Assembly (NCBI GenBank): GCA_020718925.1 | Contig: DYRC01000047.1 | Coordinates: forward strand, 1-18,026 | Direction: 5' to 3' | Origin: Desulfonema limicola | Lineage (GTDB): Bacteria; Desulfobacterota; Desulfobacteria; Desulfobacterales; DYRC01 | DNA: 18,026 nt | Shown here: one piece after another, positions 1-6,885 of the stretch | How positions within the stretch are numbered: position 1 is the stretch's first letter | Layout: the number at the start of each line of letters is the position of its first letter | Notes under the pieces: generated by a model | What the model saw: the letters and a program-made list of their open reading frames with translations, nothing else | What the model was told of the DNA's origin: nothing | The model's database searches: none | Program-made: the position numbers and the translations under genes

Positions 1-687
1 ATCTTCCCCGCACATCAGGCGTTTCAAATCACCCTGACCACTTAAATTAAAGATCACAAGCGGAAGATTGTTATCCATTGCCAGCGAAATTGCCGTCATA
101 TCCATGACCCGAAGCTTTTTTTCAATGGCTTCCATATAGCTGATATGTCTCAAAAATTTGGCGTCTTTGTTTTTGACCGGATCACAATCATACAGCCCGT
201 CCACTTTGGTGGCTTTGAGCAGAAGCTCGGCGTGAATTTCCTGCGCCCTCAGCACCGCCGCCGTATCGGTTGTAAAATACGGACTTCCTGTCCCGGCAGC
301 AAAAATCACCACCCGCCCTTTTTCAAGATGACGCACAGCCCGGCGCAGAATATAAGGTTCGGCGACTTCGTGCATGGAAATCGCACTTTGAACCCTTGTC
401 TGCATTCCTCTTTTTTCCATTGCATCCTGAAGCGCAATGCTGTTAATCACCGTTGCCAGCATTCCCATGTGATCCGCAGATGTGCGATCCATGCCAAACG
501 AGCTTGCCGCAATGCCTCTGAAAATATTGCCGCCGCCGACCACTATCGCCACCTGAATGCCCAATTCGACAACGGATTTCACCTCATCTGCAACATATTT
601 AATCATGTCCGGGCTGATACCGAAGCCCTGACTTCCCATCAGAGCTTCGCCGCTTAACTTCAAAAGTATCCGTTTATACTTTGTCAA
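1..687 (-). CDS. pyrH: UMP kinase (PyrH), 3' end cut by window edge
   Basis: UMP kinase phosphorylates UMP to UDP in cytosolic pyrimidine nucleotide synthesis. The minus strand gives 229 codons without a stop, running off the left edge; roughly ten C-terminal residues are missing compared with the usual ~240 aa. Visible family motifs are KLSGEAL near residues 10-16, the glycine-rich GGGNIFRG near residue 55, and the TKVDGLYDCDP segment typical of bacterial PyrH. The start is a TTG at 687-685, chosen because it gives the conserved MTKYKRILLKLSGEA N-terminus and because a GGGAG ribosome-binding site lies just upstream, inside the end of tsf. Only three bases separate it from the tsf stop, so translation is probably coupled. 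It is the third gene of an rpsB-tsf-pyrH operon, an order conserved across many bacteria. Confidence 0.95.
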   Translation of the reverse strand, partial: MTKYKRILLKLSGEALMGSQGFGISPDMIKYVADEVKSVVELGIQVAIVVGGGNIFRGIAASSFGMDRTSADHMGMLATVINSIALQDAMEKRGMQTRVQSAISMHEVAEPYILRRAVRHLEKGRVVIFAAGTGSPYFTTDTAAVLRAQEIHAELLLKATKVDGLYDCDPVKNKDAKFLRHISYMEAIEKKLRVMDMTAISLAMDNNLPLVIFNLSGQGDLKRLMCGED

Positions 688-690
688 GCC

Positions 691-1287
691 TTATACTCCC
701 ACCTGATACCGGGCAAATCGCCGAATCGTGATATTTTCGCCGGTTTTGGCAATCACTTCGTTGAGATAATCCGCAATGCTTTTGTTCGGGTCTTTGACAT
801 ACTGCTGATTCATCAGGCAGAAATCCTTATAAAATTTGGACAGCTTGCCTTCTATGATTTTATCCAGCATTTTCTCAGGCTTGCCGCTTTCCAATGCCTG
901 TTCCTTGTAAATTGCTTTTTCCCGTTCAATCACATCCTGCGGCACATCTTCCGGCACAATTCCCCACGGCGAGGTAGCGGCAATGTGCATAGCCACATTT
1001 CGGGCAAATTCTTTGAAATCATCGGTTTTTGCCACAAAATCGGTCTCACAATTTACTTCAATCATCACGCCGATTTTACCGCCGAAATGAATATAGGACT
1101 CAATAATACCCTGAGACATCGCTCTGCCGGAGCGTTTCTGTGCGGTTGCCAGTCCTTTTTTTCTCAAAAAATCAGTTGCTTTATCCATATCCGCGCCGCA
1201 GGCTGCCAGCGCTTCTTTGCAATCCATCATGCCAGCTCCGGTTTTTTCCCGAAGCTCTTTGACCATCGTTGCACTGATATTCGCCAT
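691..1287 (-). CDS. tsf: Translation elongation factor Ts
   Basis: EF-Ts is the nucleotide-exchange factor that removes GDP from EF-Tu. The 198-aa product begins with the conserved UBA-like segment VKELREKTGAGMMDCKEAL (residues 9-27), which contacts EF-Tu, and carries the hallmark TDFVA motif at residues 82-86. At 198 aa it is the short form, clearly shorter than the ~280 aa of E. coli EF-Ts; the second core repeat is reduced. The ATG is preceded by TAGGAG, which overlaps the rpsB stop codon, so the two genes are closely coupled (nine bases apart). It lies between rpsB and pyrH as expected. Identification is secure. Confidence 0.97.
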   Translation of the reverse strand: MANISATMVKELREKTGAGMMDCKEALAACGADMDKATDFLRKKGLATAQKRSGRAMSQGIIESYIHFGGKIGVMIEVNCETDFVAKTDDFKEFARNVAMHIAATSPWGIVPEDVPQDVIEREKAIYKEQALESGKPEKMLDKIIEGKLSKFYKDFCLMNQQYVKDPNKSIADYLNEVIAKTGENITIRRFARYQVGV

Positions 1288-1296
1288 GATTATCTC

Positions 1297-2160
1297 CTAT
1301 TCCTGAACTCTGTTTTCAAATTCGGCAGCCGCGCCGCGCTTGATGACTTCCACCACAGGACCATCGCCTCTTGAAATAACCTTTCTTGAGGCTGGCTTGG
1401 TATCCGCGCCCAATGTTACGATTTCACCTTCGCTCGTATCAAGGTCTTTATCCGCATCCGCCTGAAGTCTTTCAGCATATTTCTGTCTGCCTTCAATACA
1501 CGCGTCTGCAATTTTGGAGGTCAGCAGCCGAATAGAACGAATCGCATCGTCATTGCCCGGAACCGCATAATCCACTTCGTCCGGATCGCAGTTCGTATCC
1601 ACGATAGCCACTATCGGAATGCCCAAACGTCTGCCTTCTTTGACCGCAATGGTTTCATTTTTGGGATCCACGATAAATATTGCGCCGGGCAGTTGATCCA
1701 TCTCCCGGATGCCGCCAAGGTTGATGTCTAATTTTACGCGCTCTTTACCAAGCTGCAATCGCTCTTTTTTGGGGAACAGGTTGATGGTCTGGTCGTTTTC
1801 AATGGCATTGAGATAATTCAGACGGTCAATGCTCTGTTTGATGGTACGGAAATTGGTGAGCATTCCGCCCAGCCAGCGATTATTGACAAAAAACATTTCG
1901 CAGCGATTAGATTCTTCGATAATCGAATCCCTTGCCTGTTTTTTGGTGCCGACAAACAGCACCGAATTTCCGGCAGCCACCGTCTCGGCTACAAAATCAT
2001 ACGCGGTTTTGAACATGCGGACGGTTTTCTGAAGGTCAATAATGTAAATTCCGTTTCTTGCCCCGAAGATATATTGTTTCATCTTGGGATTCCATCGCTT
2101 GGTCTGATGACCGAAATGAACTCCGGCTTCGAGGAGTTCTTTCATCGTAACATACGCCAT
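1297..2160 (-). CDS. rpsB: 30S ribosomal protein S2
   Basis: S2 is a structural protein of the small ribosomal subunit. The 287-aa product starts with the typical segment MKELLEAGVHFGHQTKRWNP (residues 6-25), followed by ARNGIYIIDLQKT, FVGTKKQA, NNRWLGGMLTNF and PIVAIVDTNCDP, all diagnostic of bacterial S2. The family core is about 230-250 residues; this protein has a further ~40-residue C-terminal tail with mixed charge. The ATG has a strong AAAGGAG ribosome-binding site. It is the first gene of the minus-strand rpsB-tsf-pyrH operon and has a long leader with a candidate promoter and hairpin (described separately). Confidence 0.97.
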   Translation of the reverse strand: MAYVTMKELLEAGVHFGHQTKRWNPKMKQYIFGARNGIYIIDLQKTVRMFKTAYDFVAETVAAGNSVLFVGTKKQARDSIIEESNRCEMFFVNNRWLGGMLTNFRTIKQSIDRLNYLNAIENDQTINLFPKKERLQLGKERVKLDINLGGIREMDQLPGAIFIVDPKNETIAVKEGRRLGIPIVAIVDTNCDPDEVDYAVPGNDDAIRSIRLLTSKIADACIEGRQKYAERLQADADKDLDTSEGEIVTLGADTKPASRKVISRGDGPVVEVIKRGAAAEFENRVQE

Positions 2161-2200
2161 TCGTTTTTCTCCTTTGGGTTCTTCCGCCGATCCCTTCAGC

Positions 2201-2240
2201 CCCGATTCCGACTCTCTTTAAGAAAGCACCGGGAATCAGG
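2201..2240 (-). promoter_or_regulatory. Hairpin in the rpsB leader
   Basis: In the rpsB leader the arms 2201-2209 (CCCGATTCC) and 2232-2240 (GGAATCAGG) can form a nine-pair stem with one G-U pair when transcribed from the minus strand; a short CTTT/AAAG pair sits inside the loop. S2 operons in some bacteria are controlled by S2 binding to leader RNA, so a translational operator is possible here. That role is inferred; no match to a described rpsB leader motif is claimed. Confidence 0.4.
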
Positions 2241-2272
2241 TCCGGGAACGTGCGAATTTTACAGATCTGATT

Positions 2273-2301
2273 TATGTAGCAAATCGCTTAAAGATTTGCA
2301 A
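2273..2301 (-). promoter_or_regulatory. Promoter of rpsB-tsf-pyrH operon
   Basis: On the minus strand TTGCAA (2301-2296) and TACATA (2278-2273) are separated by exactly 17 bases, and the -10 box is preceded by TG one base upstream, an extended -10. The 17-base spacer is almost filled by an inverted repeat, GCAAATC/GATTTGC (2279-2285 and 2293-2299). The promoter begins right after the terminator of the upstream gene and lies about 115 bases before the rpsB start codon, leaving a leader of about 105 bases. Confidence 0.55.
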
Positions 2302-2302
2302 T

Positions 2303-2344
2303 AAAAAAAATAATACTCCCCGCCCCATAAAGACAAGGAGTATT
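2303..2344 (-). terminator. Rho-independent terminator of the rubrerythrin operon
   Basis: On the minus strand the arms AATACTCC (2344-2337) and GGAGTATT (2319-2312) form an eight-pair stem. One base after it comes a run of eight T residues (plus-strand A-run 2303-2310). It lies 20 bases past the stop codon of the small secreted protein gene, so it ends that transcript before the rpsB promoter. Confidence 0.8.
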
Positions 2345-2364
2345 TCGGCTGCTGTATCGTAAAA

Positions 2365-2640
2365 CTATTGATTTAACGGCGGCGCAACCTGTTCAATTTC
2401 ATCCGGTTCGTCAGCCTGCTCTTCGATCTGAGGCGGCGGAGTCATCTGTTCCGGCTCTGCTATCTGTTCCGGCTCATATCTGGGATTGGCTTCCGAAGGC
2501 TGAACCGGCTGCTCCTGAGGCGCTTCCACCTGAGCCGCGATTGCCTGATCTGTGGCAAACACCGGTGCTATTGGCGTCATCATGCCATACAGCATAATGC
2601 CTGCTGCTGTCACCAGCCAAAAGAGTGTTCGATTCTTCAT
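2365..2640 (-). CDS. Small secreted acidic Pro/Glu-rich protein
   Basis: This 91-aa protein is not recognised as a named family. Residues 1-29 form a clear Sec signal peptide: positive MKNR, a hydrophobic stretch, then a VFA site with cleavage predicted after Ala29. The mature ~62 residues are disordered-looking, very rich in Pro, Glu and Gln with hardly any basic residues, and contain loosely repeated EPEQ/PPPQ units. The start codon follows the stop of the rubrerythrin gene by a single base (TGAC ATG), so translation is probably coupled, and a strong terminator follows. A role in the envelope linked to oxidative stress can be guessed only from the neighbour. The gene is likely real because of its signal peptide, junction and terminator. 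Confidence 0.7.
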   Translation of the reverse strand: MKNRTLFWLVTAAGIMLYGMMTPIAPVFATDQAIAAQVEAPQEQPVQPSEANPRYEPEQIAEPEQMTPPPQIEEQADEPDEIEQVAPPLNQ

Positions 2641-2641
2641 G

Positions 2642-3136
2642 TCAATCTACCTTGAAAAAAGCTTTGGATTTGGCTTTGCAGACCGGGCAGCTTTCCGGCG
2701 GTGCGCTTTCGCAGGTATAGCCGCAGATTGAACAGACATAAATCTCTGTTTCCTTCAGATTGCTCAGATTATCCAAGGCGTTCTGATACAGCGCGGCATG
2801 AACTTTTTCCACTTCATTGGCAACATTGAAACTGCGTTCTGCGGCTTTGTTGCCTTCGGCTTTGGCAGCTTCAATCATGCCCGGATACATGGATTTAAAT
2901 TCATACGTCTCTCCCTCAACTGCCGCTTTCAGATTTTCCGCCGTGCTTTTTACCCCGTTCAAGGCATTGAGATGAGAGTGGGCATGAATGGTCTCGGCTT
3001 CGGCTGCGGCTCTGAAAAGTCTTGCTGCCTGCTTATATCCTTCCTTGTCCGCCTGCTTGGCAAAGGCAAGATATTTCCGATTCGCCTGAGATTCCCCGGC
3101 AAACGCATCTTTCAAATTCTGTTCGGATTTACTCAT
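2642..3136 (-). CDS. rbr: Rubrerythrin
   Basis: Rubrerythrin is a cytosolic diiron peroxidase that reduces hydrogen peroxide to water in anaerobes. The 164-aa product has the usual length and architecture: an N-terminal four-helix ferritin-like domain with probable iron ligands Glu15, Glu48, His51 (ETIH), Glu76 or Glu79, Glu110 and His113 (EKVH), and a C-terminal rubredoxin-like domain with Cys135, Cys138, Cys150 and Cys153 binding one iron. The ATG has an AAAGGAG site 12 bases upstream. A good promoter lies at 3203-3231, and the downstream small secreted protein gene is in the same transcript. Presence of this gene supports a strict or facultative anaerobe exposed to oxygen stress. Confidence 0.96.
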   Translation of the reverse strand: MSKSEQNLKDAFAGESQANRKYLAFAKQADKEGYKQAARLFRAAAEAETIHAHSHLNALNGVKSTAENLKAAVEGETYEFKSMYPGMIEAAKAEGNKAAERSFNVANEVEKVHAALYQNALDNLSNLKETEIYVCSICGYTCESAPPESCPVCKAKSKAFFKVD

Positions 3137-3169
3137 GATTCTGATGATCTCCTTTCCTGTTGAATTGAT

Positions 3170-3188
3170 TCAAGATATTTCTCAAGAT
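3170..3188. repeat. Tandem heptamer pair in the rubrerythrin leader
   Basis: Two identical TCAAGAT heptamers (3170-3176 and 3182-3188) are spaced 12 bases apart, just downstream of the predicted rubrerythrin transcription start. A further inverted repeat, TTGAAT/ATTCAA, is adjacent (about 3160-3173). The arrangement could be a regulator binding site, but no known operator is recognised. Confidence 0.35.
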
Positions 3189-3202
3189 TTTTTCATGTCG
3201 AA

Positions 3203-3231
3203 ATAATAGCAGATTTCCGCAAAAAGGGCAA
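3203..3231 (-). promoter_or_regulatory. Promoter of the rubrerythrin operon
   Basis: The minus strand shows TTGCCC (3231-3226), a 17-base spacer and TATTAT (3208-3203), preceded by TG one base upstream (extended -10). It lies about 70 bases before the rubrerythrin ATG and is divergent from the promoter at 3245-3273, with 13 bases between the two -35 boxes. Confidence 0.7.
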
Positions 3232-3244
3232 AATTTAAAATAAC

Positions 3245-3273
3245 TTGAAATCAGCATCGTTTTTGATTATATC
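3245..3273 (+). promoter_or_regulatory. Promoter of the five-gene plus-strand operon
   Basis: TTGAAA (3245-3250), a 17-base spacer and TATATC (3268-3273) form a plausible sigma70-type promoter about 80 bases before the first gene. It is back to back with the rubrerythrin promoter, so the two units share a compact regulatory region. Confidence 0.5.
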
Positions 3274-3351
3274 CGATTCAGGTTCCTTTTGCAACTCTCA
3301 GAATAAAAATCTGAAAATCACTATCAACACTTATCCGCATGGAGGCTTTTC

Positions 3352-4404
3352 ATGTCCAGATTATTTGTCATTATTTTGTCTTTTGTTTTTATATCAACAG
3401 GATATGCTGATGAATCTCAGACGGGAAATAAACCGCCGCAAGATGAAGAAGACGGCATTCAGATGACTATTCCCGAAGGTCAGTTCCTATCTGAGCCTTT
3501 TGAGGTGTTTATCAATCAGGATATCAGCAAATCCATGAATCCGAAATTGATCTTGATAAACACCCCCTTGTTTGCATTAAAGAAAAAAAGCGAAGATGGA
3601 AAATTACTCCCTCAGGTGATTGCCAGAAATCAGAAAAAAATTGTCAATAATATTGAGTCCAAAGGTACGCTATTGCTGTTCAGTCTTCGTCAATATTCAT
3701 TTCAGTCTTATGAAATATTGAGACAGGTAAAGCCGATTCTGATCTGGGATAATCCGGAGGATCCCGAAGAATCTCATCAGGCTGTCGGAAGTCCGACAAA
3801 TATCGGAAACGATATTCCCTTTCTGATATTTATCCTTATTATTATAGGCTTTTGCGTATCTGTTATCGCTATATGGTCAAAACGCGCCAACAAAAGCGCG
3901 TTGGATTTACTTTTGGGCAATGACGGTTATCTTTCTTTGTCCCGAACTCAGGTGGCAGCTTGGACGATTGTTGTCGGAGGCGTTGTCTTCGGTTTCGGAT
4001 TGCTTATGTTGAAAGTCCCTGAAATTCCCGAATCTCTGATTGCGCTCATGGGATTTTCTTTGGCAACCGGCGGTATAAAATACTACACAGGCTCAAAGAA
4101 TAAACCCGGTAATGTAAAACCTGAATTCAGTCTGGCAAATCTTATCTGTGAAGGCGATCCGGACTCCAATATGCCAAGAACCTCTCTTCCTAAAGCGCAG
4201 ATGCTGTTTTGGACAGTGCTGATGCTTTATCTGTTTATTATCAAAAGCATTACAGATAGCAAATTATGGGAAGTTCCGTGGGAGATGGTTGCATTGATGG
4301 GAATGAGCCAAGCCGCATATCTCAGCCCGCATTTACCCGGTGTTCGGAAAGAAGAATCCGCACCTGATTCTGCGAATAATTCTGATACAGAGGAGCAGAA
4401 ATGA
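3352..4404 (+). CDS. Exported membrane protein with duplicated two-helix module
   Basis: This 350-aa protein has no confidently known function. Residues 1-19 are a signal peptide (cleavage after GYA). Residues 20-153 form an extracytoplasmic domain, followed by a membrane helix at about 155-174. Two related membrane units then follow: about 194-245 and about 279-333. Each starts with Q-x3-W-T (Q200/W204 and Q283/W287) in a hydrophobic helix and ends in a second helix with ALMGxS. This is an internal duplication. The tail is charged and hydrophilic. The ATG is preceded by GGAGG with six-base spacing. The stop overlaps the start of the next gene in an ATGA tetranucleotide, so it is the first gene of the operon with the oxidoreductase subunit. 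Similar membrane modules occur in uncharacterised bacterial proteins; no reaction is proposed. Confidence 0.8.
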   Translation: MSRLFVIILSFVFISTGYADESQTGNKPPQDEEDGIQMTIPEGQFLSEPFEVFINQDISKSMNPKLILINTPLFALKKKSEDGKLLPQVIARNQKKIVNNIESKGTLLLFSLRQYSFQSYEILRQVKPILIWDNPEDPEESHQAVGSPTNIGNDIPFLIFILIIIGFCVSVIAIWSKRANKSALDLLLGNDGYLSLSRTQVAAWTIVVGGVVFGFGLLMLKVPEIPESLIALMGFSLATGGIKYYTGSKNKPGNVKPEFSLANLICEGDPDSNMPRTSLPKAQMLFWTVLMLYLFIIKSITDSKLWEVPWEMVALMGMSQAAYLSPHLPGVRKEESAPDSANNSDTEEQK

Positions 4405-5468
4405 GTCTCTGCCTGATAGATGGCAATGAAGCGATTGCGTGGGGAGCGGTCAGCGCGGGATGCCGCTTTTTTGCCGGATACCCGATCACGCCCGCGACAA
4501 CGATTTTAAACACGATGCTGCAACTGCTGCCGCCCATCGGCGGAATCTGTCTTCAGGGTGAAGATGAAATTGCATCCATCGGATATTGCCTAGGCGCGTC
4601 AATAGCGGGAATGAAAGCCATGACCGCCACATCCGGTCCCGGCATCAGTTTGTACAGCGAACAGATTTCGTTTGCGATTGGCAGCGAAATTCCTATCGTG
4701 ATTGTTGATGTTCAGAGGTTAGGACCTTCCACCGGCTCTGCCACACGCGGCGCGGATGGCGATATTCAGTTTCTGCAATGGGGCAGCAGCAGCGGGCTTC
4801 CGGTCATTGTTTTTGCACCGACAAACGTAGCTGACTGCTATCATCTCACAGCAAAAGCGTTTGAGTTGGCTGAACAATTCCGATGCCCCGTGTTTATTGC
4901 GTCCAACAAAGAAATCGGAATGACCAAAGAAAGCGCGGATATTGATTTCGATATAGCCAAAAATCCGCCTGCGGGGCGTTTTCCGTCTATCGGCGATCAG
5001 GTTCTTGTGCGTAAAACCTCTTCCACGCACGGATCTGATAATTATATCACCACTGATCCGGAAGTGATTTCCCGAAATCAGGAGAGGCTGAAAAGCAAAT
5101 TGCTTTCCGCAATTGAGCATTTCACGATATATGAAGAAATCATCGAACCCGGATCAGATACGCTGATAATCTGCTATGGCGTAACTGCCCGCGCTGCAAA
5201 AGCCGCAGTTGCAGAATTAAAGGCAAAAAATACTCCTGTATCTCTGCTGATATTGAAAACGCTTTGCCCCGTTCCTGAAATGCTGATTCGGAAAAAAGCG
5301 AAAGCTTTCAAACACATCCTTGTTATTGAAATGAATCTGGGGCAGTATGTGCGTGAAATTGAGCGGGTGCTGGGAATAAGCGTTAAGTTTTTCGGTCAGA
5401 TGAACGGCAAACTTATCACGCCCGGACAGATTGAATCGGAGTTGATTCAAAGCCATGAATCGTTTTGA
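4401..5468 (+). CDS. korA: 2-oxoacid:ferredoxin oxidoreductase alpha subunit (KorA-like)
   Basis: This 355-aa protein matches the alpha subunit of 2-oxoglutarate (or related 2-oxoacid):ferredoxin oxidoreductase, which oxidatively decarboxylates a 2-oxoacid to an acyl-CoA using thiamine diphosphate and ferredoxin. Visible signatures are GNEAIAWGA (8-16), GYPITPAT (26-33), QGEDEIASIG (52-61, containing the conserved Glu pair), TSGPGISL (77-84) and the QRLGPSTG segment (105-112) followed by a GDI motif. The length fits an alpha subunit without a fused gamma domain. The thiamine-binding beta subunit, normally the next gene, is not adjacent; a prenyltransferase follows instead. The substrate cannot be fixed from sequence alone, and 2-oxoglutarate is only the best family guess. 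The start overlaps the previous gene by four bases. Confidence 0.85.
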   Translation: MSLCLIDGNEAIAWGAVSAGCRFFAGYPITPATTILNTMLQLLPPIGGICLQGEDEIASIGYCLGASIAGMKAMTATSGPGISLYSEQISFAIGSEIPIVIVDVQRLGPSTGSATRGADGDIQFLQWGSSSGLPVIVFAPTNVADCYHLTAKAFELAEQFRCPVFIASNKEIGMTKESADIDFDIAKNPPAGRFPSIGDQVLVRKTSSTHGSDNYITTDPEVISRNQERLKSKLLSAIEHFTIYEEIIEPGSDTLIICYGVTARAAKAAVAELKAKNTPVSLLILKTLCPVPEMLIRKKAKAFKHILVIEMNLGQYVREIERVLGISVKFFGQMNGKLITPGQIESELIQSHESF

Positions 5469-5525
5469 CATGCCAAAAAAGTTATGCTACATGCAGATAA
5501 AATTTTTCAAGTGATAGGAGAAATA

Positions 5526-6395
5526 ATGTTTGAACGGATTTCAATATATGCGCGGATGATTAAATTCAGCCATACGATTTTCGCGCTTCCTTTTGCGTTA
5601 TCTGCGGTGATTCTGGTTCAGCGATATTATCCCATTACGCTGTGGGATATGGTCTGGATATTGATGGCAATGGTCGGCGCACGGTCTGCTGCGATGGGCT
5701 TTAACCGCATTGTTGATATTGCCTTTGATGCTAAAAATCCGCGCACTGCCGGGCGTGAAATTCCCTCCGGCAGACTTTCGTTATCCTCTGCCAAATGGTT
5801 TGTCGTGATTTTTTCTGTCATGTTTATTTTTGCTTCTGCTATGCTGGGAAAAATCTGTTTTTATTTCTCATTTCCGGTTCTGGCGATTTTGTTGTCATAT
5901 TCTTATGCCAAGCGATTTACATGGCTTTCCCATCTGTATCTGGGATTTGCAATTTCGCTTGCCCCGATTGGCGCGTGGATTGCCATTGCAAAGAGTTTTT
6001 CACTGCCGATTTCACTGCTTTCATTGGCGTTGATGTCGTATATTGCAGGATTTGATATTCTATACTCCTGTCAGGACAAAGAATTTGATGAAAACGAAGG
6101 GCTGTTTTCCATACCGGTCAAATTCGGCATTCAGGGCGCGCTTTCCATTGCCAAGCTGCTGCATATTTTTTCTTTTGCGTGTTTTGTACTGATTTTTTTT
6201 GTGTTTGAGATGCACATTATTTATCTGATGGCGGTCGGAATTATCGGCTTGCTGTATATGATTGAACACGGGCTGGTGAATCCGAATGATCTGAGCCATA
6301 TTGACATTGCGTTTTTTCATGTCAACAGCCTGATTTCAATGACGGTTTTTGCGGGCGTTATGGCAGATGAAATTGTACGGCGGCTTTGGTCGTGA
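5526..6395 (+). CDS. ubiA: UbiA-family prenyltransferase (MqnP-like)
   Basis: This is an integral membrane prenyltransferase that attaches a polyprenyl chain to an aromatic acid in quinone synthesis. The 289-aa product is almost wholly hydrophobic with about eight or nine membrane helices. The first Asp-rich motif is N60-R61-x2-D64-x3-D68-x2-N71-P-R-T, and the second is D177-x6-D184-x3-D188; both bind Mg-diphosphate. The NPRTAGRE form resembles MqnP of the futalosine menaquinone route more than UbiA of ubiquinone synthesis, which fits an anaerobe. The start at 5526 was chosen over an in-frame ATG at 5484 because GGAG lies five bases before it and because MFERI begins the usual family N-terminus. 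It overlaps trmL by four bases. Confidence 0.88.
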   Translation: MFERISIYARMIKFSHTIFALPFALSAVILVQRYYPITLWDMVWILMAMVGARSAAMGFNRIVDIAFDAKNPRTAGREIPSGRLSLSSAKWFVVIFSVMFIFASAMLGKICFYFSFPVLAILLSYSYAKRFTWLSHLYLGFAISLAPIGAWIAIAKSFSLPISLLSLALMSYIAGFDILYSCQDKEFDENEGLFSIPVKFGIQGALSIAKLLHIFSFACFVLIFFVFEMHIIYLMAVGIIGLLYMIEHGLVNPNDLSHIDIAFFHVNSLISMTVFAGVMADEIVRRLWS

Positions 6396-6865
6396 AGATT
6401 GAGCGGCATGTGGTTCTGGTCGCGCCGGAAGTGCATTGGAATACCGGCAATATCGGCAGAACCTGTCTGGGCGCGGGCGCGTATCTTCATCTGATTAAAC
6501 CGCTCGGCTTTTCTTTGGACGATAAGCATGTCAGACGGGCTGGGCTGGATTACTGGCATAAGGTCAGGCTGTCAGTCTGGGAAAATTTTGATGAATTTGT
6601 TGAAAAAATGGCTACTGGGCAACAGGAAGTCCTGCTGTTTGCCAAGCGGGGAGAAAACTCTTTTTGGGAGATGCCGGTATCACGCCGATTATTTTTGGTA
6701 TTCGGTTCAGAGACCAAAGGGCTTCCCCAAGCGATTCTTTCAACATATCCGCGTTATCATATTCCGATTCATGCCGAAATCAGATCGTTGAATTTATCCA
6801 CTGCTGTCGGCATTGCGCTGTATGAAAGCCTGCGAACATCAAGTCCTGTTCATAAATGGAAATAA
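6392..6865 (+). CDS. trmL: tRNA (cytidine(34)-2'-O)-methyltransferase
   Basis: TrmL is a small SPOUT-class methyltransferase that 2'-O-methylates the wobble base of certain leucine tRNAs using S-adenosylmethionine. The 157-aa product carries the three SPOUT motifs: NTGNIGRT (17-24), the knot-forming FGSETKG (104-110) and NLSTAVGIALYE (134-145). Its length is typical of the family. The GTG start at 6392 overlaps the UbiA stop codon as GTGA, and GGCGG lies eight bases upstream; a TTG at 6386 is a less likely start. It is probably translated by coupling to the upstream gene. The exact tRNA target is inferred from the family, not read from the sequence. Confidence 0.92.
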   Translation: MKIERHVVLVAPEVHWNTGNIGRTCLGAGAYLHLIKPLGFSLDDKHVRRAGLDYWHKVRLSVWENFDEFVEKMATGQQEVLLFAKRGENSFWEMPVSRRLFLVFGSETKGLPQAILSTYPRYHIPIHAEIRSLNLSTAVGIALYESLRTSSPVHKWK

Positions 6866-6885
6866 TTCAATATGGTTAGGTTAAT

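Noticed and set aside
145..657. 170-codon plus-strand frame opposite pyrH
   Set aside because: It is antisense to a clear UMP kinase gene, with no recognisable domain.
2229..2251. TTCCCGG direct repeat in the rpsB leader
   Set aside because: It is a short direct repeat that cannot pair with itself; the nine-pair inverted repeat beside it is a better explanation of structure.
3245..3466. 73-codon plus-strand frame before the membrane protein
   Set aside because: It overlaps the predicted promoter and the signal peptide of the membrane protein in another frame; the latter has a GGAGG site and clear membrane segments.
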